DNA of 42,967 nucleotides, taken from Candidatus Poseidoniaceae archaeon. GTDB lineage: Archaea; Thermoplasmatota; Poseidoniia; Poseidoniales; Poseidoniaceae. The notes under the pieces were generated by a model. It was not told the DNA's origin and did no database searches. It saw only the letters and a list, made by a program, of their open reading frames with translations. The DNA lies in the NCBI GenBank assembly GCA_949373075.1, contig CASIBX010000042.1:1-42967 (forward strand), in the 5' to 3' direction. Position numbers and translations under genes: made by a program. Shown one piece after another: positions 24,904-34,233 of this stretch (its first letter is position 1; every line of letters starts with the position of its first letter).

Positions 24904-24909
24904 TGAAAG

Positions 24910-25938
24910 ATGACGGTTGAGACAACTGCGGTTATTGCTCTACGCGGATGGCACCCCGCCATTGCTAGAGCAGAAGCTGAAGCAATGTTTCCGCAATCTG
25001 ATATTGTTAGAACCGATGCTAGAAGATTAATCAAAGCCGAAGGCAGAAGTGACTGGTCTCGTGCTAGCCTAATGTCTGGATGCGAATGTGTGTTGGTTGG
25101 CGGAGGCATGACTGAATGGACAAACATCGAAGATTTTCTTGCTCTCGTCGATTATGAAATGAAAGAAGACATGGCAGTAGAATGTTGGCGCCATGAAGGT
25201 AAATTACCAGTTAGTGCAAGCGATATTGAAAGGCAAGTCGGAAGCCATTTTCATGAAAAGGGATCTACATTTAATCTTGAAAGCCCAAAGAATAGGTTTG
25301 GGATTGTACTAGATGCATCTGCAGGGCTTGTCGCCTGGGGATGGATGGTTGGACAAGGCCCTGGTAAACATGGATGGGCAACTATGCGAGCAAACAAGCG
25401 CCCGTTTTTCCGCCCTGTCAGTCTTGAGCCTCGGCTTGCTAGAGCAGCGGTGAATATCGCAGCGGGAACAAAAGAGGGGTACATCGTTGACCCTATGTGC
25501 GGCACAGGTGGTATTTTGATTGAAGCCGCATTGACCAATCGATTGACACTTGGAATCGATTTTGATCCAATAATGGTTGAAGGAACTATTGAAAATCTGA
25601 AATGGGCAGGTGTTTCGGCAGAAGTAAGAAGAGATGATGCCACTCGTTTTGAGTTACCAGAAAACCTCACTGCAATCGTAGTAGACCCTCCATATGGACG
25701 CAATTCCAAGGGCGATTCTAAGTTACTGGAAGACACTTTAGAAAATATTTCGAGTCAACATGATGATTGTAATTTAGTTGTGATAATGCCTTGTGAAGCA
25801 GGTATTGAAAATCTCGAAGAAAAAATAGATTACGAAATTAGTCTGCCTGGTTTTGATATCAAAGCAATGTATGGTATACCTGTTCACAAATCCCTTGGAC
25901 GGATTATGGTCATCGCTTCGATGTCTTCATCGAAATGA
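24910..25938 (+). CDS. trmG10: tRNA (guanine-N2) methyltransferase, TrmG10/Trm11 type
   Basis: 342 residues from an ATG six bases after ribD. The N-terminal 150 residues contain a THUMP-like region. The Rossmann methyltransferase part carries motif I VDPMCGTGGILIEAA (about 193-206), the acidic LGIDFDP after it, and the catalytic DPPYGRNS (259-266), the N2-guanine motif. Known: archaeal TrmG10 makes m2G and m2,2G at tRNA position 10. Fits with the nearby tRNA genes but that is incidental. Its stop lies 82 bases before tRNA-Arg. Confidence 0.9.
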   Translation: MTVETTAVIALRGWHPAIARAEAEAMFPQSDIVRTDARRLIKAEGRSDWSRASLMSGCECVLVGGGMTEWTNIEDFLALVDYEMKEDMAVECWRHEGKLPVSASDIERQVGSHFHEKGSTFNLESPKNRFGIVLDASAGLVAWGWMVGQGPGKHGWATMRANKRPFFRPVSLEPRLARAAVNIAAGTKEGYIVDPMCGTGGILIEAALTNRLTLGIDFDPIMVEGTIENLKWAGVSAEVRRDDATRFELPENLTAIVVDPPYGRNSKGDSKLLEDTLENISSQHDDCNLVVIMPCEAGIENLEEKIDYEISLPGFDIKAMYGIPVHKSLGRIMVIASMSSSK

Positions 25939-26020
25939 CTAGTCGCTTTACAAATCGTAGTAATCCAAGGAACACCTCACAAGGGTTTGGTTCAAGAAGG
26001 GGGGGCTATTCGGCTGGTTG

Positions 26021-26094
26021 GGGCAATTAGGGTAGTCTGGATATCCTTTCGGCCTTCGGAGCCGAAGACGTGGGTTCGAATCCTGCATTGCCCG
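26021..26094 (+). tRNA. tRNA-Arg (UCG)
   Basis: Acceptor GGGCAAT/ATTGCCC with discriminator G; T arm GTGGG-TTCGAAT-CCTGC. The anticodon arm is TCGGC-CTTCGGA-GCCGA, so the seven-base loop gives anticodon TCG. The anticodon stem could be extended by one or two pairs, making the exact register slightly unsure. No intron or encoded CCA is seen. Confidence 0.88.
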
Positions 26095-26151
26095 CTTTCA
26101 GACAGATAGTTCAGCCGTGAGGCTCAAGTGTGTCCTCTTGCAGCACCTAAC

Positions 26152-27180
26152 ATGGGCTGCAATCTGCGTGACCTTGCTGAGGCTGAGGATACGACGATGG
26201 ATGCTATGAGAGGCAAGCGCGTTGGAATCGATAGTTTCCTTTTGGCATTTCAGTTTCTGACCACTATACGTGACCGGTCTCCCACAGGAGATGGTGGCCC
26301 ACTCAGAGCAAACAATGGCAAAGTAGTGGCCCACTTGATGGGATTCCTATCGAGAGCATCTATGATGCTGTCAAAGGGTGTAAAACCTGTATTCATCTTT
26401 GATGGGAAGCACCCTGAATTGAAGAAAGATGAAATGGACATCAGAAGGGCTCGTCGAGAACAAGCTGAAGCCGAATGGAAAGCAGCACTAGAGATTGGGG
26501 ATTTCGCTACCGCTCAAAAAATGGCTCAAAGGTGTGTCAAGTACACTCCTGAAATGGTCGAAGAGTCGATTGAAATGTTATCTTTGATGGGCATTCCAGC
26601 ATTTAGGGCTGAAGCAGAAGGAGAAGCTCAAGCATCGGTTATGGCTGCCAATGGACAGTTAGATGCAGTAGCAACTCAAGACTGGGATGCATTGCTATAT
26701 GGTGCACCTGTAGTGATTCGTAACTTTGCATCTGATGGAAGTAAGAGAATGGGGAGAGTTATCCATGCACAAAGAATTGAATTAACTCAGGTTTTGAGTG
26801 ATAACGATTTATCTCGTAGTCAGTTAATCGACTTAGCAATAATGATCGGTACTGATTTCCACCCTGGAATCAAAGGAATTGGCCCAAAAACAGGATTGAA
26901 ATTGATTAAAGAATTTGACAATATTGAAGCGATATGTGAGGCTAAGGAGAAAGAAGTGCCTGAAAGATTGGATGAAATTCGTGAGATTTTCATGAACCAC
27001 CCAGTGGTAACAATCGATGACTCTGATTTGGTTCAAGGCGATGTTGATATTGAAGGACTCCAAAAGTTCCTAGTAGAAGATAGACAATTTTCACAGAAAA
27101 GGTTTGACAATGCGATGGACCTTCTTGAACAGGCTGGACTGGTTCGCACCGGTGGTCAAACCTCATTATTCTCTTTCTGA
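26152..27180 (+). CDS. fen: Flap endonuclease 1
   Basis: 342 residues from the ATG at 26152, giving the family start MG-; a GTG at 26128 would add eight residues and hide the Gly2 end normally needed at the active site. Metal-binding acids are present: D27 (GIDSF), D84 (FIFDGKHP), E156/E158 (AEGEAQAS), D177/D179 (TQDWDALL) and D235 (IGTDF). The H2TH segment GIKGIGPKTGLKLI follows. The C-terminal QTSLFSF is a PIP box (Q-x-x-L-x-x-F) for binding the PCNA clamp. Known: it removes 5' flaps in Okazaki fragment maturation and repair. Its end overlaps the convergent CoA transferase gene by 15 bases. Confidence 0.95.
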   Translation: MGCNLRDLAEAEDTTMDAMRGKRVGIDSFLLAFQFLTTIRDRSPTGDGGPLRANNGKVVAHLMGFLSRASMMLSKGVKPVFIFDGKHPELKKDEMDIRRARREQAEAEWKAALEIGDFATAQKMAQRCVKYTPEMVEESIEMLSLMGIPAFRAEAEGEAQASVMAANGQLDAVATQDWDALLYGAPVVIRNFASDGSKRMGRVIHAQRIELTQVLSDNDLSRSQLIDLAIMIGTDFHPGIKGIGPKTGLKLIKEFDNIEAICEAKEKEVPERLDEIREIFMNHPVVTIDDSDLVQGDVDIEGLQKFLVEDRQFSQKRFDNAMDLLEQAGLVRTGGQTSLFSF

Positions 27181-28185
27181 GATGAAACGTAGTGGACTTG
27201 CAAGAACGGGTTGACCGTCCCATTCCCCAATAACTCCACGTGCAATGCTTTGAATATCGGCTAAGGCTTCACTAATTTTGTTAATTGGTGAAGTAGGAAT
27301 GCCATCTAATAACTCGCAAACTTCTTTGCGCGATTTATCGCCAACCTTCGATTGGATTAGGCTTGCAACCGCTTGGCGTGAATCGACTCTTTGTTGGTTC
27401 GAAGGCCAATTATTCTCAAACTGTAAACGAATGGACAGAGTTTCGAATTGAGCATCTGAGCCTACAGCGATTACTACCCAGCCATCATTGGCTTGGAATG
27501 CCTGATATGGTACTAGATTTGGATGTCCTGAACCAAGTAGACCTGGGTCTTCCCCGCTAACGATTTGGTTCTGACCCTGATTTGCCAAAGATGCGATGGC
27601 ACAATCCCATAGCGAAATATCTAGATGATTGTTTATTCCAGTCCTCTCTTTATGGAAAAGAGAGGCTAGAATTGCATTACCTGCATACAAACCAGTGATG
27701 ATATCAATCCATGCAACTCCTACCTTTACAGGACCTCCATCAGGCTCTCCAGTTATACTCATTATACCACTCATAGCCTGAAGTGCCAAATCATAACCGG
27801 GCTCTTGCGACCTAGGTCCACTCTGTCCAAAACCGGTGATAGAACATAGAATTACGTCTTTTGAAATTGGTCCAATCAACCTCTCTAATTGACCAGGTCG
27901 GAAGTTTTCAATCACAACATCTGATTCTGAAATCAATTTTTGAATGGCCTCTTTATCTTCCTTTAGATTATGGAAAACTATCTCTTTCCCGCGATTGCAT
28001 GAAAGGTGGTATGCTGCATTTCCATCAGGAAGGAAAGGCGGGCCCCAACCACGCGTATCATCGCCCCAAGGAGCTTCTACTTTGGTGACATCTGCCCCGA
28101 GGTCAGATAACATCTGTGCACAGTAAGGACCGGCAAGAATCCGGGACAAATCAAGGACTTTAACTCCATTAAGCACAGCGTTCAT
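27166..28185 (-). CDS. CoA transferase family III (CaiB/BaiF-like)
   Basis: 339 residues from the ATG at 28185. The frame extends to 28248, but the Met at 28185 gives the usual start (L-x-G-V-K-V-LDLSRILAGP). Family landmarks include ADVTKVEAP, ENFRPG, SITGFGQSGP, the catalytic aspartate D161 in AWIDIITGLYAG, and a C-terminal domain with RQAVASL and PTSPINKISEAL. Known: these enzymes transfer CoA between acids such as formyl/oxalyl, carnitine or bile acids; the acyl substrate is not apparent. Length is a little short (usual about 380-430). It overlaps the GT-C-like gene by 17 bases and is the last gene in its run. Confidence 0.88.
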   Translation of the reverse strand: MNAVLNGVKVLDLSRILAGPYCAQMLSDLGADVTKVEAPWGDDTRGWGPPFLPDGNAAYHLSCNRGKEIVFHNLKEDKEAIQKLISESDVVIENFRPGQLERLIGPISKDVILCSITGFGQSGPRSQEPGYDLALQAMSGIMSITGEPDGGPVKVGVAWIDIITGLYAGNAILASLFHKERTGINNHLDISLWDCAIASLANQGQNQIVSGEDPGLLGSGHPNLVPYQAFQANDGWVVIAVGSDAQFETLSIRLQFENNWPSNQQRVDSRQAVASLIQSKVGDKSRKEVCELLDGIPTSPINKISEALADIQSIARGVIGEWDGQPVLASPLRFISERE

Positions 28186-29623
28186 TTTCTCCACTCCAAG
28201 TATACAAATGATAGTTCTCACTAACTCTATCAGAACCTTCGAATTCAACTTCTACCCATCCTTCAGGTGCAACTGCATGTCCTGTTGGATAATTTACAAT
28301 CCAGTTGACATCTTTTAATGTGTCACACTCTAGTAATTCATTGTGCCAATCTGTATCATTATGCCTCCAGAATCCTAAGTTGTCACCATCACTATCAGAA
28401 TCCATTGCAAACTTGATCGAGTACATCCTGTGTACAGATAATGGTGAATTTGCAATGAATATGATGTCCTCGCCCTCATCGATATCATCACCTAATTGAG
28501 CACCTATCACTTCAGTACCGCGTTCTCCTGTTGATGCTAATACTGCAGCGTTTACGAGCAACATGAAACAAACCGCTGCAACTATCATATTTCGACCCGG
28601 GCCACGAATAGTGAGTCCTTTCGATTCAGACTTCAGCATACGGCTATACCAAAATGGGATTATGAGTAGTGAAAGATATCTCGGATTATTTCTGAAAGAG
28701 CGAACTATATCGAAAAACCCTGTTTCTAAAGCGACTGCTTCGGTAACCCACAGTGCTGCAATCCATCCAATTAGACACGCTGCGACCAATGATGAGCCTT
28801 TGGTGATTAATCTTGACTCATCGGTATCTACTCCATCGTCTTTAGAAAATAGTAGCATACCGCAATGAACGAATATGAAGTATCCAATAAATGCAGATAA
28901 CAATGCAGGAATTATGTCTGGATTATTCAATGGAATTTCATTCCTGTACAGGATAATGGCTTCTACGACAATTGCGAATAGTGCGAATTTTATTTGCCCG
29001 ATTTCTATTCTCTTAACCATTAGTAAAGCAAGTGCTGCAGGAATTACATACCAAATTGGCATTCCTTTGAATGACAAAATAATAACCGCACACACAAGAG
29101 GTACTATCCACCAATAACTCAACTCTCTCTTATCCCTTACAGCCTTGATAATACAGTAAGTCGCCAAGACAACAATCATCAAAATTACTCCCTCTTGATA
29201 GAATCGTCCAGTAGCCCTAATCAAGGGAGGATAGATTGATGCCAAAGCGGTTAGACGTAATGCTTGGTCCTCGTCAAATAAATCTCTAGTCGCTAAGAAT
29301 ATCGCTGCTAGACAACCCAATCCACCAATTAATCCTAGAACATGTAATGTAGCAATAGAGGGGGAAAATATGCTGAACCACATTTCTATGAGTGAATGCC
29401 AAGCAAACCATTTGTCATCAGCGGGTACCTCTGAAGGAGTCGAACTATCAGGCGCATCAGGTCGCAGTTCACCCCATTCGAGGTGTGCTTCGCCATCATC
29501 CATTTCGTCACTGACATATGATGCATGAACATGAGCATCTAAGCCCAGGGGCATCAGTACTGCTGCAAGAATGTGCATCAGGATTCCGATAAGGAGAAGG
29601 CCCTTCCAGAACTTATTCTCCAT
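28169..29623 (-). CDS. GT-C/PMT-like polytopic glycosyltransferase
   Basis: 484 residues from the ATG at 29623 (a GTG at 29662 directly follows the upstream stop and is possible). There are about ten spans. The first loop after span 1 begins LGLDAHVHASYVSDEMDDGE, a place where GT-C enzymes keep catalytic acids, and continues acidic for about 50 residues. A further outward domain sits at the C-terminus (about 395-484). Known: GT-C proteins use polyprenyl-phosphate sugars on the outer face of the membrane. The family is assigned by topology and first-loop pattern only. It sits with polysaccharide deacetylase and acetyltransferase genes, which supports glycan assembly. Confidence 0.65.
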   Translation of the reverse strand: MENKFWKGLLLIGILMHILAAVLMPLGLDAHVHASYVSDEMDDGEAHLEWGELRPDAPDSSTPSEVPADDKWFAWHSLIEMWFSIFSPSIATLHVLGLIGGLGCLAAIFLATRDLFDEDQALRLTALASIYPPLIRATGRFYQEGVILMIVVLATYCIIKAVRDKRELSYWWIVPLVCAVIILSFKGMPIWYVIPAALALLMVKRIEIGQIKFALFAIVVEAIILYRNEIPLNNPDIIPALLSAFIGYFIFVHCGMLLFSKDDGVDTDESRLITKGSSLVAACLIGWIAALWVTEAVALETGFFDIVRSFRNNPRYLSLLIIPFWYSRMLKSESKGLTIRGPGRNMIVAAVCFMLLVNAAVLASTGERGTEVIGAQLGDDIDEGEDIIFIANSPLSVHRMYSIKFAMDSDSDGDNLGFWRHNDTDWHNELLECDTLKDVNWIVNYPTGHAVAPEGWVEVEFEGSDRVSENYHLYTWSGENERCA

Positions 29624-29662
29624 GTTTACTCCTAACGCCTTAATGACTTGAGCCCTTTGCAC

Positions 29663-30418
29663 TCATTCAATCATTAGAGGCGGTTTCCAGTTGCCATCTT
29701 GTTTACGGTGATCTAGAATATGCCAGTACACTGTCTCATCGGTCTCATCAGGACTTACGAAGGGACCGAGTTTTGACCAAACTCTTCTCGCATTCCAGCG
29801 CAAAAAAGGAATCGATAAAGCAGGACCGCACGTTGGTAGAGTAAATCTACACAACCAAGGCTTACTCTCAACCCCTGAATCCTTCAAGGCTTTCATTACG
29901 GCATTCCAATCCTTCCAAGGACCTGCCTTTTTCCTAACCAACCAGGAGGGATTTACACTACTATCTAATTCAAAACCAGCCTTGGCTATTACTGGAGCCA
30001 TCCATGGTGCGATATATCCTGCTGGGGCTCTAAACCAAGGCCTCCAAGCATCACCTGCAAATTGATGGAGTTTGACATCCGCCTCTACTATCGCTGCCAA
30101 AAAGCCATCTTCGTCTTCAGGATATGCAGACCAACAACGATGTGTTAGTCCATGGCACCCAATTGTAACCTGAGGATGGTTTTGCAAGAGATCTTTGAGC
30201 CAATGATTGAATATTGAATCGTCTAGTTGGTCAGCGATTACAAAAATTGTCAAAGTGACTTGAGTTCTATCAAGCCACCTACGAAATGCAGACATCGCCT
30301 CTAACATTTCATCAGACGTTCCTTCATGTGGAATTCCCTTTGACCTTGTTGGATGACCTTGTGAAGAAGGGACATGTCGTATGTCGTCCGAATCTACTGT
30401 CAACCAAATAGGGCGCAT
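29663..30418 (-). CDS. Polysaccharide deacetylase (NodB-like)
   Basis: 251 residues from an ATG that abuts the previous stop (TAAATG). NodB motifs: TVDSDD (D9-D12) at the first strand, GCHGLTHRCW with H89 and H93 as the zinc His pair, and WFRAPAGYIAPWM (R130 region). A late HILDH completes the fold. No signal peptide is present, so it acts in the cytoplasm or on a lipid-linked sugar. Known: carbohydrate esterase family 4 removes N-acetyl groups from sugars. Neighbour genes: GNAT on one side and the GT-C-like protein on the other. Confidence 0.85.
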   Translation of the reverse strand: MRPIWLTVDSDDIRHVPSSQGHPTRSKGIPHEGTSDEMLEAMSAFRRWLDRTQVTLTIFVIADQLDDSIFNHWLKDLLQNHPQVTIGCHGLTHRCWSAYPEDEDGFLAAIVEADVKLHQFAGDAWRPWFRAPAGYIAPWMAPVIAKAGFELDSSVNPSWLVRKKAGPWKDWNAVMKALKDSGVESKPWLCRFTLPTCGPALSIPFLRWNARRVWSKLGPFVSPDETDETVYWHILDHRKQDGNWKPPLMIE

Positions 30419-30910
30419 TTATTCACCACGATTTAGTTGAACAAGATGTAGTACATGAGGGATTGTTCTCTCGCCTATCTCGATTGGCACGTAACCCTCC
30501 ACCGCTAGTCCTTTCCACTTCGAACAAATCGCTTTACAGGCAGCTAAGCCTGCTTCATTATGAGGGTGAACTGTTATCTCGATTAGGGATTGTTCAGTTC
30601 TCTGAGATTGCCACTCAAAAATAGCATCCACGCAGGCGGCTGCAATACCTTTCCGTCTCCAATCTCGTCGCACCCAATATCCCAGATTGTATGCAGATGC
30701 AGCCAATTGCAATTCATCTCCTAAACCTATCATACCAAGGAATGTATTTCCTTCCAATGAATGTATGGCCCAGAAATGTATCGAATCTCCATTTCGGTGC
30801 ATTTCTAAATCTATCATCAAATCTGTAATCTGACCTCTTGCCTCTTCGCCTTCCTTCAACCAAGGTAAGGCGGCTTTAGCGGCATCTGGGTCTTCTTGGT
30901 ACGATTCCAT
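30419..30910 (-). CDS. GNAT family acetyltransferase
   Basis: 163 residues from an ATG. The acetyl-CoA site is the segment LGYWVRRDWRRKGIAAACV, typical of RimJ/RimL-type GNATs. A following EITVHPHNEAGLAACKAI gives the usual beta-4/alpha-4 and NxxS/A-like region. The substrate is unknown; the operon context (deacetylase, GT-C) suggests a sugar amine or sugar nucleotide, although RimJ-like enzymes often acetylate proteins. First gene in the minus-strand run, with 87 bases to the divergent or same-strand neighbour at 30998. Confidence 0.82.
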   Translation of the reverse strand: MESYQEDPDAAKAALPWLKEGEEARGQITDLMIDLEMHRNGDSIHFWAIHSLEGNTFLGMIGLGDELQLAASAYNLGYWVRRDWRRKGIAAACVDAIFEWQSQRTEQSLIEITVHPHNEAGLAACKAICSKWKGLAVEGYVPIEIGERTIPHVLHLVQLNRGE

Positions 30911-30997
30911 GACCTCAGGGAGTATACGCCGGCTAATCGGCCGCAGTATAACTTCAGTGTTGACCTTGAGTTCCGGCGTGTCCAGAATGACCCCTCC

Positions 30998-32149
30998 TTA
31001 TACATCGAGATGAGTCACTGCTGATGAAACATGCTCATTACCAGGCATTGCTAATTTTGCCCTCTCAAGCATTAATTTGACCTCGTCTATGCGGCCAATT
31101 TGTTTGAGAATCATCCCGATATGATAAATCAAATCGACATTCGCATCGCTCAAATGCGGTCCAAGTGTATCGATTGTAGAGGTTGCTTCAGCAATATGCC
31201 CGCTCTTGACTTGCTCCAAAGCAGACACTACTTCTCTGTGGACGATTCTTGCATCCCAAGAATCGCTTGGAGACCATGGCCAAATGCCCACGTCCACTTC
31301 AGGAGCTGGTGCAACAACTGGTGTTTCGATTACATCTTCAGGAATATTTGGAATCACTTTGACTTCAGGAATAATAACTTCTGGTTCCACGATTTGTGGT
31401 TCCACTATTTCTTGGGGTTTTTCAAAATCCTGTGCCATTGGAGCATTTACTGGAACCTCGGCTATTGGTTCAGGAACCGTGGTTGTAATTGGTTTGTAAT
31501 CTGGTAAAACTACCGCCGGTGTTGGAGCAGGAGCTTTCTTGACTGTCAAATCTATCTTATTCTCATATAGGTCGTCGGAAGGAAGAGATGGTAATTCTGA
31601 ACCTCCAACATGGCCTTGCAAATCATCATCAATTTTGGCAGGAGAGCTAGGAGAAAACACCGCTCCCTTACCTTGAGGCACTGGTTCAGGTACAGCAGCG
31701 AATGGGTCTTCCTTGGAAAAATCTAATTTTTCTACATTTAAAATTGCTTCACCGACATCTTCCACAGTTACTTCGACTGGTTTATGCGATACCGTATTCA
31801 ATAATTCAGGAGAGGATGATTCCATGAAGCCAATCTTCTCAGGATCTTCTGATTTGAAATCAGTAACATCATACTGGCTTACGTCAAGAGGGTCTGCATC
31901 AAGAGTTAAGACAACATCCAAGGCTTCAGTTTCTTCCCAGGTATCATCATTATCAGACATCAATTCATCGAATATCGAATCACTTACTTCAGTAGTTATT
32001 TGCTCACCCTGGTCCCTAGGTGCCTTGTTTAAGTCGTAGTAACACTGAGTGCATGTGTCCGAGCCGGGAGGGTTTACAAACTCGCAATAAGGGCAAACCT
32101 CACCCTCAATATCTGCGGCCGCCTTACGTCGGAACATCCCCATCAACAT
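30998..32149 (-). CDS. Zinc-ribbon protein with disordered linker and C-terminal TPR-like helices
   Basis: 383 residues (ATG 32149; Met3 and Met5 also fit). A zinc ribbon near residues 19-37 reads CPYC then CTQC, followed by YYDLNKAPRDQ. Residues 50-300 are acidic and low in complexity, with Pro/Val/Glu-rich runs (PQIVEPEVIIPEVKVIP). The last 80 residues are helical pairs (REVVSALEQVKSGHIAEATSTID, VDLIYHIGMILKQIGRIDEVKLM) resembling tetratricopeptide units. Inferred: a scaffold that links a nucleic-acid or protein partner at the ribbon to another through the TPR end. It diverges from the IGHMBP2-like helicase, sharing a 112-base promoter region. Confidence 0.65.
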   Translation of the reverse strand: MLMGMFRRKAAADIEGEVCPYCEFVNPPGSDTCTQCYYDLNKAPRDQGEQITTEVSDSIFDELMSDNDDTWEETEALDVVLTLDADPLDVSQYDVTDFKSEDPEKIGFMESSSPELLNTVSHKPVEVTVEDVGEAILNVEKLDFSKEDPFAAVPEPVPQGKGAVFSPSSPAKIDDDLQGHVGGSELPSLPSDDLYENKIDLTVKKAPAPTPAVVLPDYKPITTTVPEPIAEVPVNAPMAQDFEKPQEIVEPQIVEPEVIIPEVKVIPNIPEDVIETPVVAPAPEVDVGIWPWSPSDSWDARIVHREVVSALEQVKSGHIAEATSTIDTLGPHLSDANVDLIYHIGMILKQIGRIDEVKLMLERAKLAMPGNEHVSSAVTHLDV

Positions 32150-32261
32150 ACATTCCGCGTCTCATTTCCTTGTTAAGTCTCACCTATTCCCGACCACCGG
32201 CAGCATGCTATACAAGCAGCACTCCCGTTTTGATATGGCCGAGAAAGGAGGAGTGCACAGG

Positions 32262-34214
32262 ATGAGCACTCGCTCTACTGGCCAAAGTAACAGTAAAACA
32301 CCTCATGAAACCAAATGGCGTAAGTCTCAAGACCACTTTGATTGCTTTACTAATTTGATAGGAATTGAATTGGAAGATGAATTAAATCAAGTCCAAGATA
32401 GATGGAAGAATTGGTCAAAACAAAAAATGATAGGCGCTGGTCTAGCACTTTTTGACCTGGTTGGAAGAACATCTGGGAGATTCTTTGGAGAACCAATTGT
32501 TGTTTTCGAAGCAAGGGGCGGAGGACCGCTTCCTTTCCATCGGTTTGGCCACGGCGACATGGTCATCATCTCAAGAGCGAGGCCGTGGGGAGAGAAAGTA
32601 ATCGAAGGAGTGGTTTTGGACAGATCTAATACCAGAATTAGAATTGTTACTAAAGAAAAGCCTAGCGATTTACGCAAGGGAGGTTGGAGATTGGACCGTG
32701 GCGCTAATCGTGTAGCTCATGACAGGATGCATGAGGCTCTAATGTCATTCCATTCTACTGAGGGAGATGGCGGTACTGTATTACGCGATTTGCTATTATG
32801 TCAGCCACATGATGTCGTAGCATCGGCTCAAATGCCACCTGAAATTCGCGGTCAAAAATTAAGGCCCCTGAGCCTCTCAGGAATGATGCTTGATGAGAGT
32901 CAAGCCAAAGCGATTGAAACAGCGGTGGGTCAACGACTAACTATGATCCAAGGACCACCTGGAACTGGTAAGACCCATACCGCAGTTCACCTATTACGTT
33001 CACTAATAGACATGGGTAGAGGGCCAATTCTTGCTTGCGCTGAATCAAATGTCGCTGTCGACAATTTACTCGAAGGACTGTTAGACCTAAATGTGAAAGC
33101 GATACGATTAGGAAGACCTGTAAAGGTAAGAGAGAATCTCAGAGAAGCAACACTAGACGCCCAAGTTTCTAGCCACCCCAAGCAAGATGAAATAGCATTC
33201 ATTCGAGAAGAAACTGAAGCCATGCGCTCTAAACTTCACGACCTTAAGGGTAAAGAAAAGGGCCTTGCCCATCGAGATATAAACAAAAATTATCGAGAAA
33301 TAAGAGACCTAGAACAACGCATTACGGATGAGGTAATAGGGGGTGCTGAAGTATTGTGCACTACCAATATCGGAGCCGGACATTTTACTTTGGCAAGTCG
33401 TAAATTCTCAATCGTTTTAATCGATGAAGCGACACAGGCTACTGAGCCTTCTGCGCTTGTTCCAATCGTCAAAGGAGCGCGTCAGTTAATTCTGGTTGGA
33501 GACCACAAGCAATTGCCTCCAACTGTAACTAGTCAGCGTGCTGAAGAAGGAGGTTTGGATATTCCATTGTTTGAAAGATTACTCTCTAATGGTCTAAATG
33601 CTCATATGCTTACTACACAGTATAGAATGCACCCCACCATCCGTGAATTCCCGTCATCTAGATTTTATGAAAATCGACTCGACGATGGTTGTAGTTCATC
33701 CGACAGACCCCCGGTGGCTGGATTTTTATGGCCAGACTGGGACAAACCGGTTGCTTTTGTTCCCGTTCACGGTGTTGAAATCGAAGAAGAGTCTGGCTCT
33801 TCACGTTCAAATATGGACGAAGCAGCTGTAGTTGTGAAAGTTGTGAATGATTTATTGTTACCTGGAGATTTGTCCAGCGAAGACATCGGTGTCATCTCAC
33901 CTTATGCAGGCCAGGTAAGGCTCATACGAAGTATGGTCGATGATGAAATTGAAGGCCTAGAAGTCAAATCTGTAGATGGCTATCAAGGTCGAGAAAAGGA
34001 GATAATTGTCCTTTCGACCGTTAGGGCCAATGAAGAAGGTAAGGTTGGATTCCTGTCTAACTATCGGCGCTTGAATGTCGCGTTGACTAGGGCTAAGCGA
34101 GGATTGATTGTAATTGGAGATGACAGGACACTTCGTAACGACCCCACATGGGCAAGTTGGCTAGATTGGATTTCAGAATCTAACCTGATGGCATGGCACA
34201 TTGTAAATTCTTGA
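32262..34214 (+). CDS. Superfamily 1 helicase, IGHMBP2/UPF1-like
   Basis: 650 residues from the ATG at 32262, which has AAAGGAGG nine bases upstream; ATGs at 32235 and 32205 are in frame. It has an N-terminal beta-barrel region (about 50-150), then the helicase core: Walker A QGPPGTGKT, motif II VLIDEATQATEP, motif III LVGDHKQLPPTV, motif IV/V QYRMHPTI and SVDGYQGREK, and motif VI NVALTRAKRG. The set and order match UPF1/SMUBP-2 helicases, which move 5' to 3' on nucleic acids. A helical insert (about 300-350, HDLKGKEKGLAHRDINKNYRE) corresponds to the 1B stalk. It probably acts on RNA or DNA replication intermediates. The RDD gene starts 20 bases after its stop. Confidence 0.92.
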   Translation: MSTRSTGQSNSKTPHETKWRKSQDHFDCFTNLIGIELEDELNQVQDRWKNWSKQKMIGAGLALFDLVGRTSGRFFGEPIVVFEARGGGPLPFHRFGHGDMVIISRARPWGEKVIEGVVLDRSNTRIRIVTKEKPSDLRKGGWRLDRGANRVAHDRMHEALMSFHSTEGDGGTVLRDLLLCQPHDVVASAQMPPEIRGQKLRPLSLSGMMLDESQAKAIETAVGQRLTMIQGPPGTGKTHTAVHLLRSLIDMGRGPILACAESNVAVDNLLEGLLDLNVKAIRLGRPVKVRENLREATLDAQVSSHPKQDEIAFIREETEAMRSKLHDLKGKEKGLAHRDINKNYREIRDLEQRITDEVIGGAEVLCTTNIGAGHFTLASRKFSIVLIDEATQATEPSALVPIVKGARQLILVGDHKQLPPTVTSQRAEEGGLDIPLFERLLSNGLNAHMLTTQYRMHPTIREFPSSRFYENRLDDGCSSSDRPPVAGFLWPDWDKPVAFVPVHGVEIEEESGSSRSNMDEAAVVVKVVNDLLLPGDLSSEDIGVISPYAGQVRLIRSMVDDEIEGLEVKSVDGYQGREKEIIVLSTVRANEEGKVGFLSNYRRLNVALTRAKRGLIVIGDDRTLRNDPTWASWLDWISESNLMAWHIVNS

Positions 34215-34233
34215 GGGCCACACTTTCAAAGGC

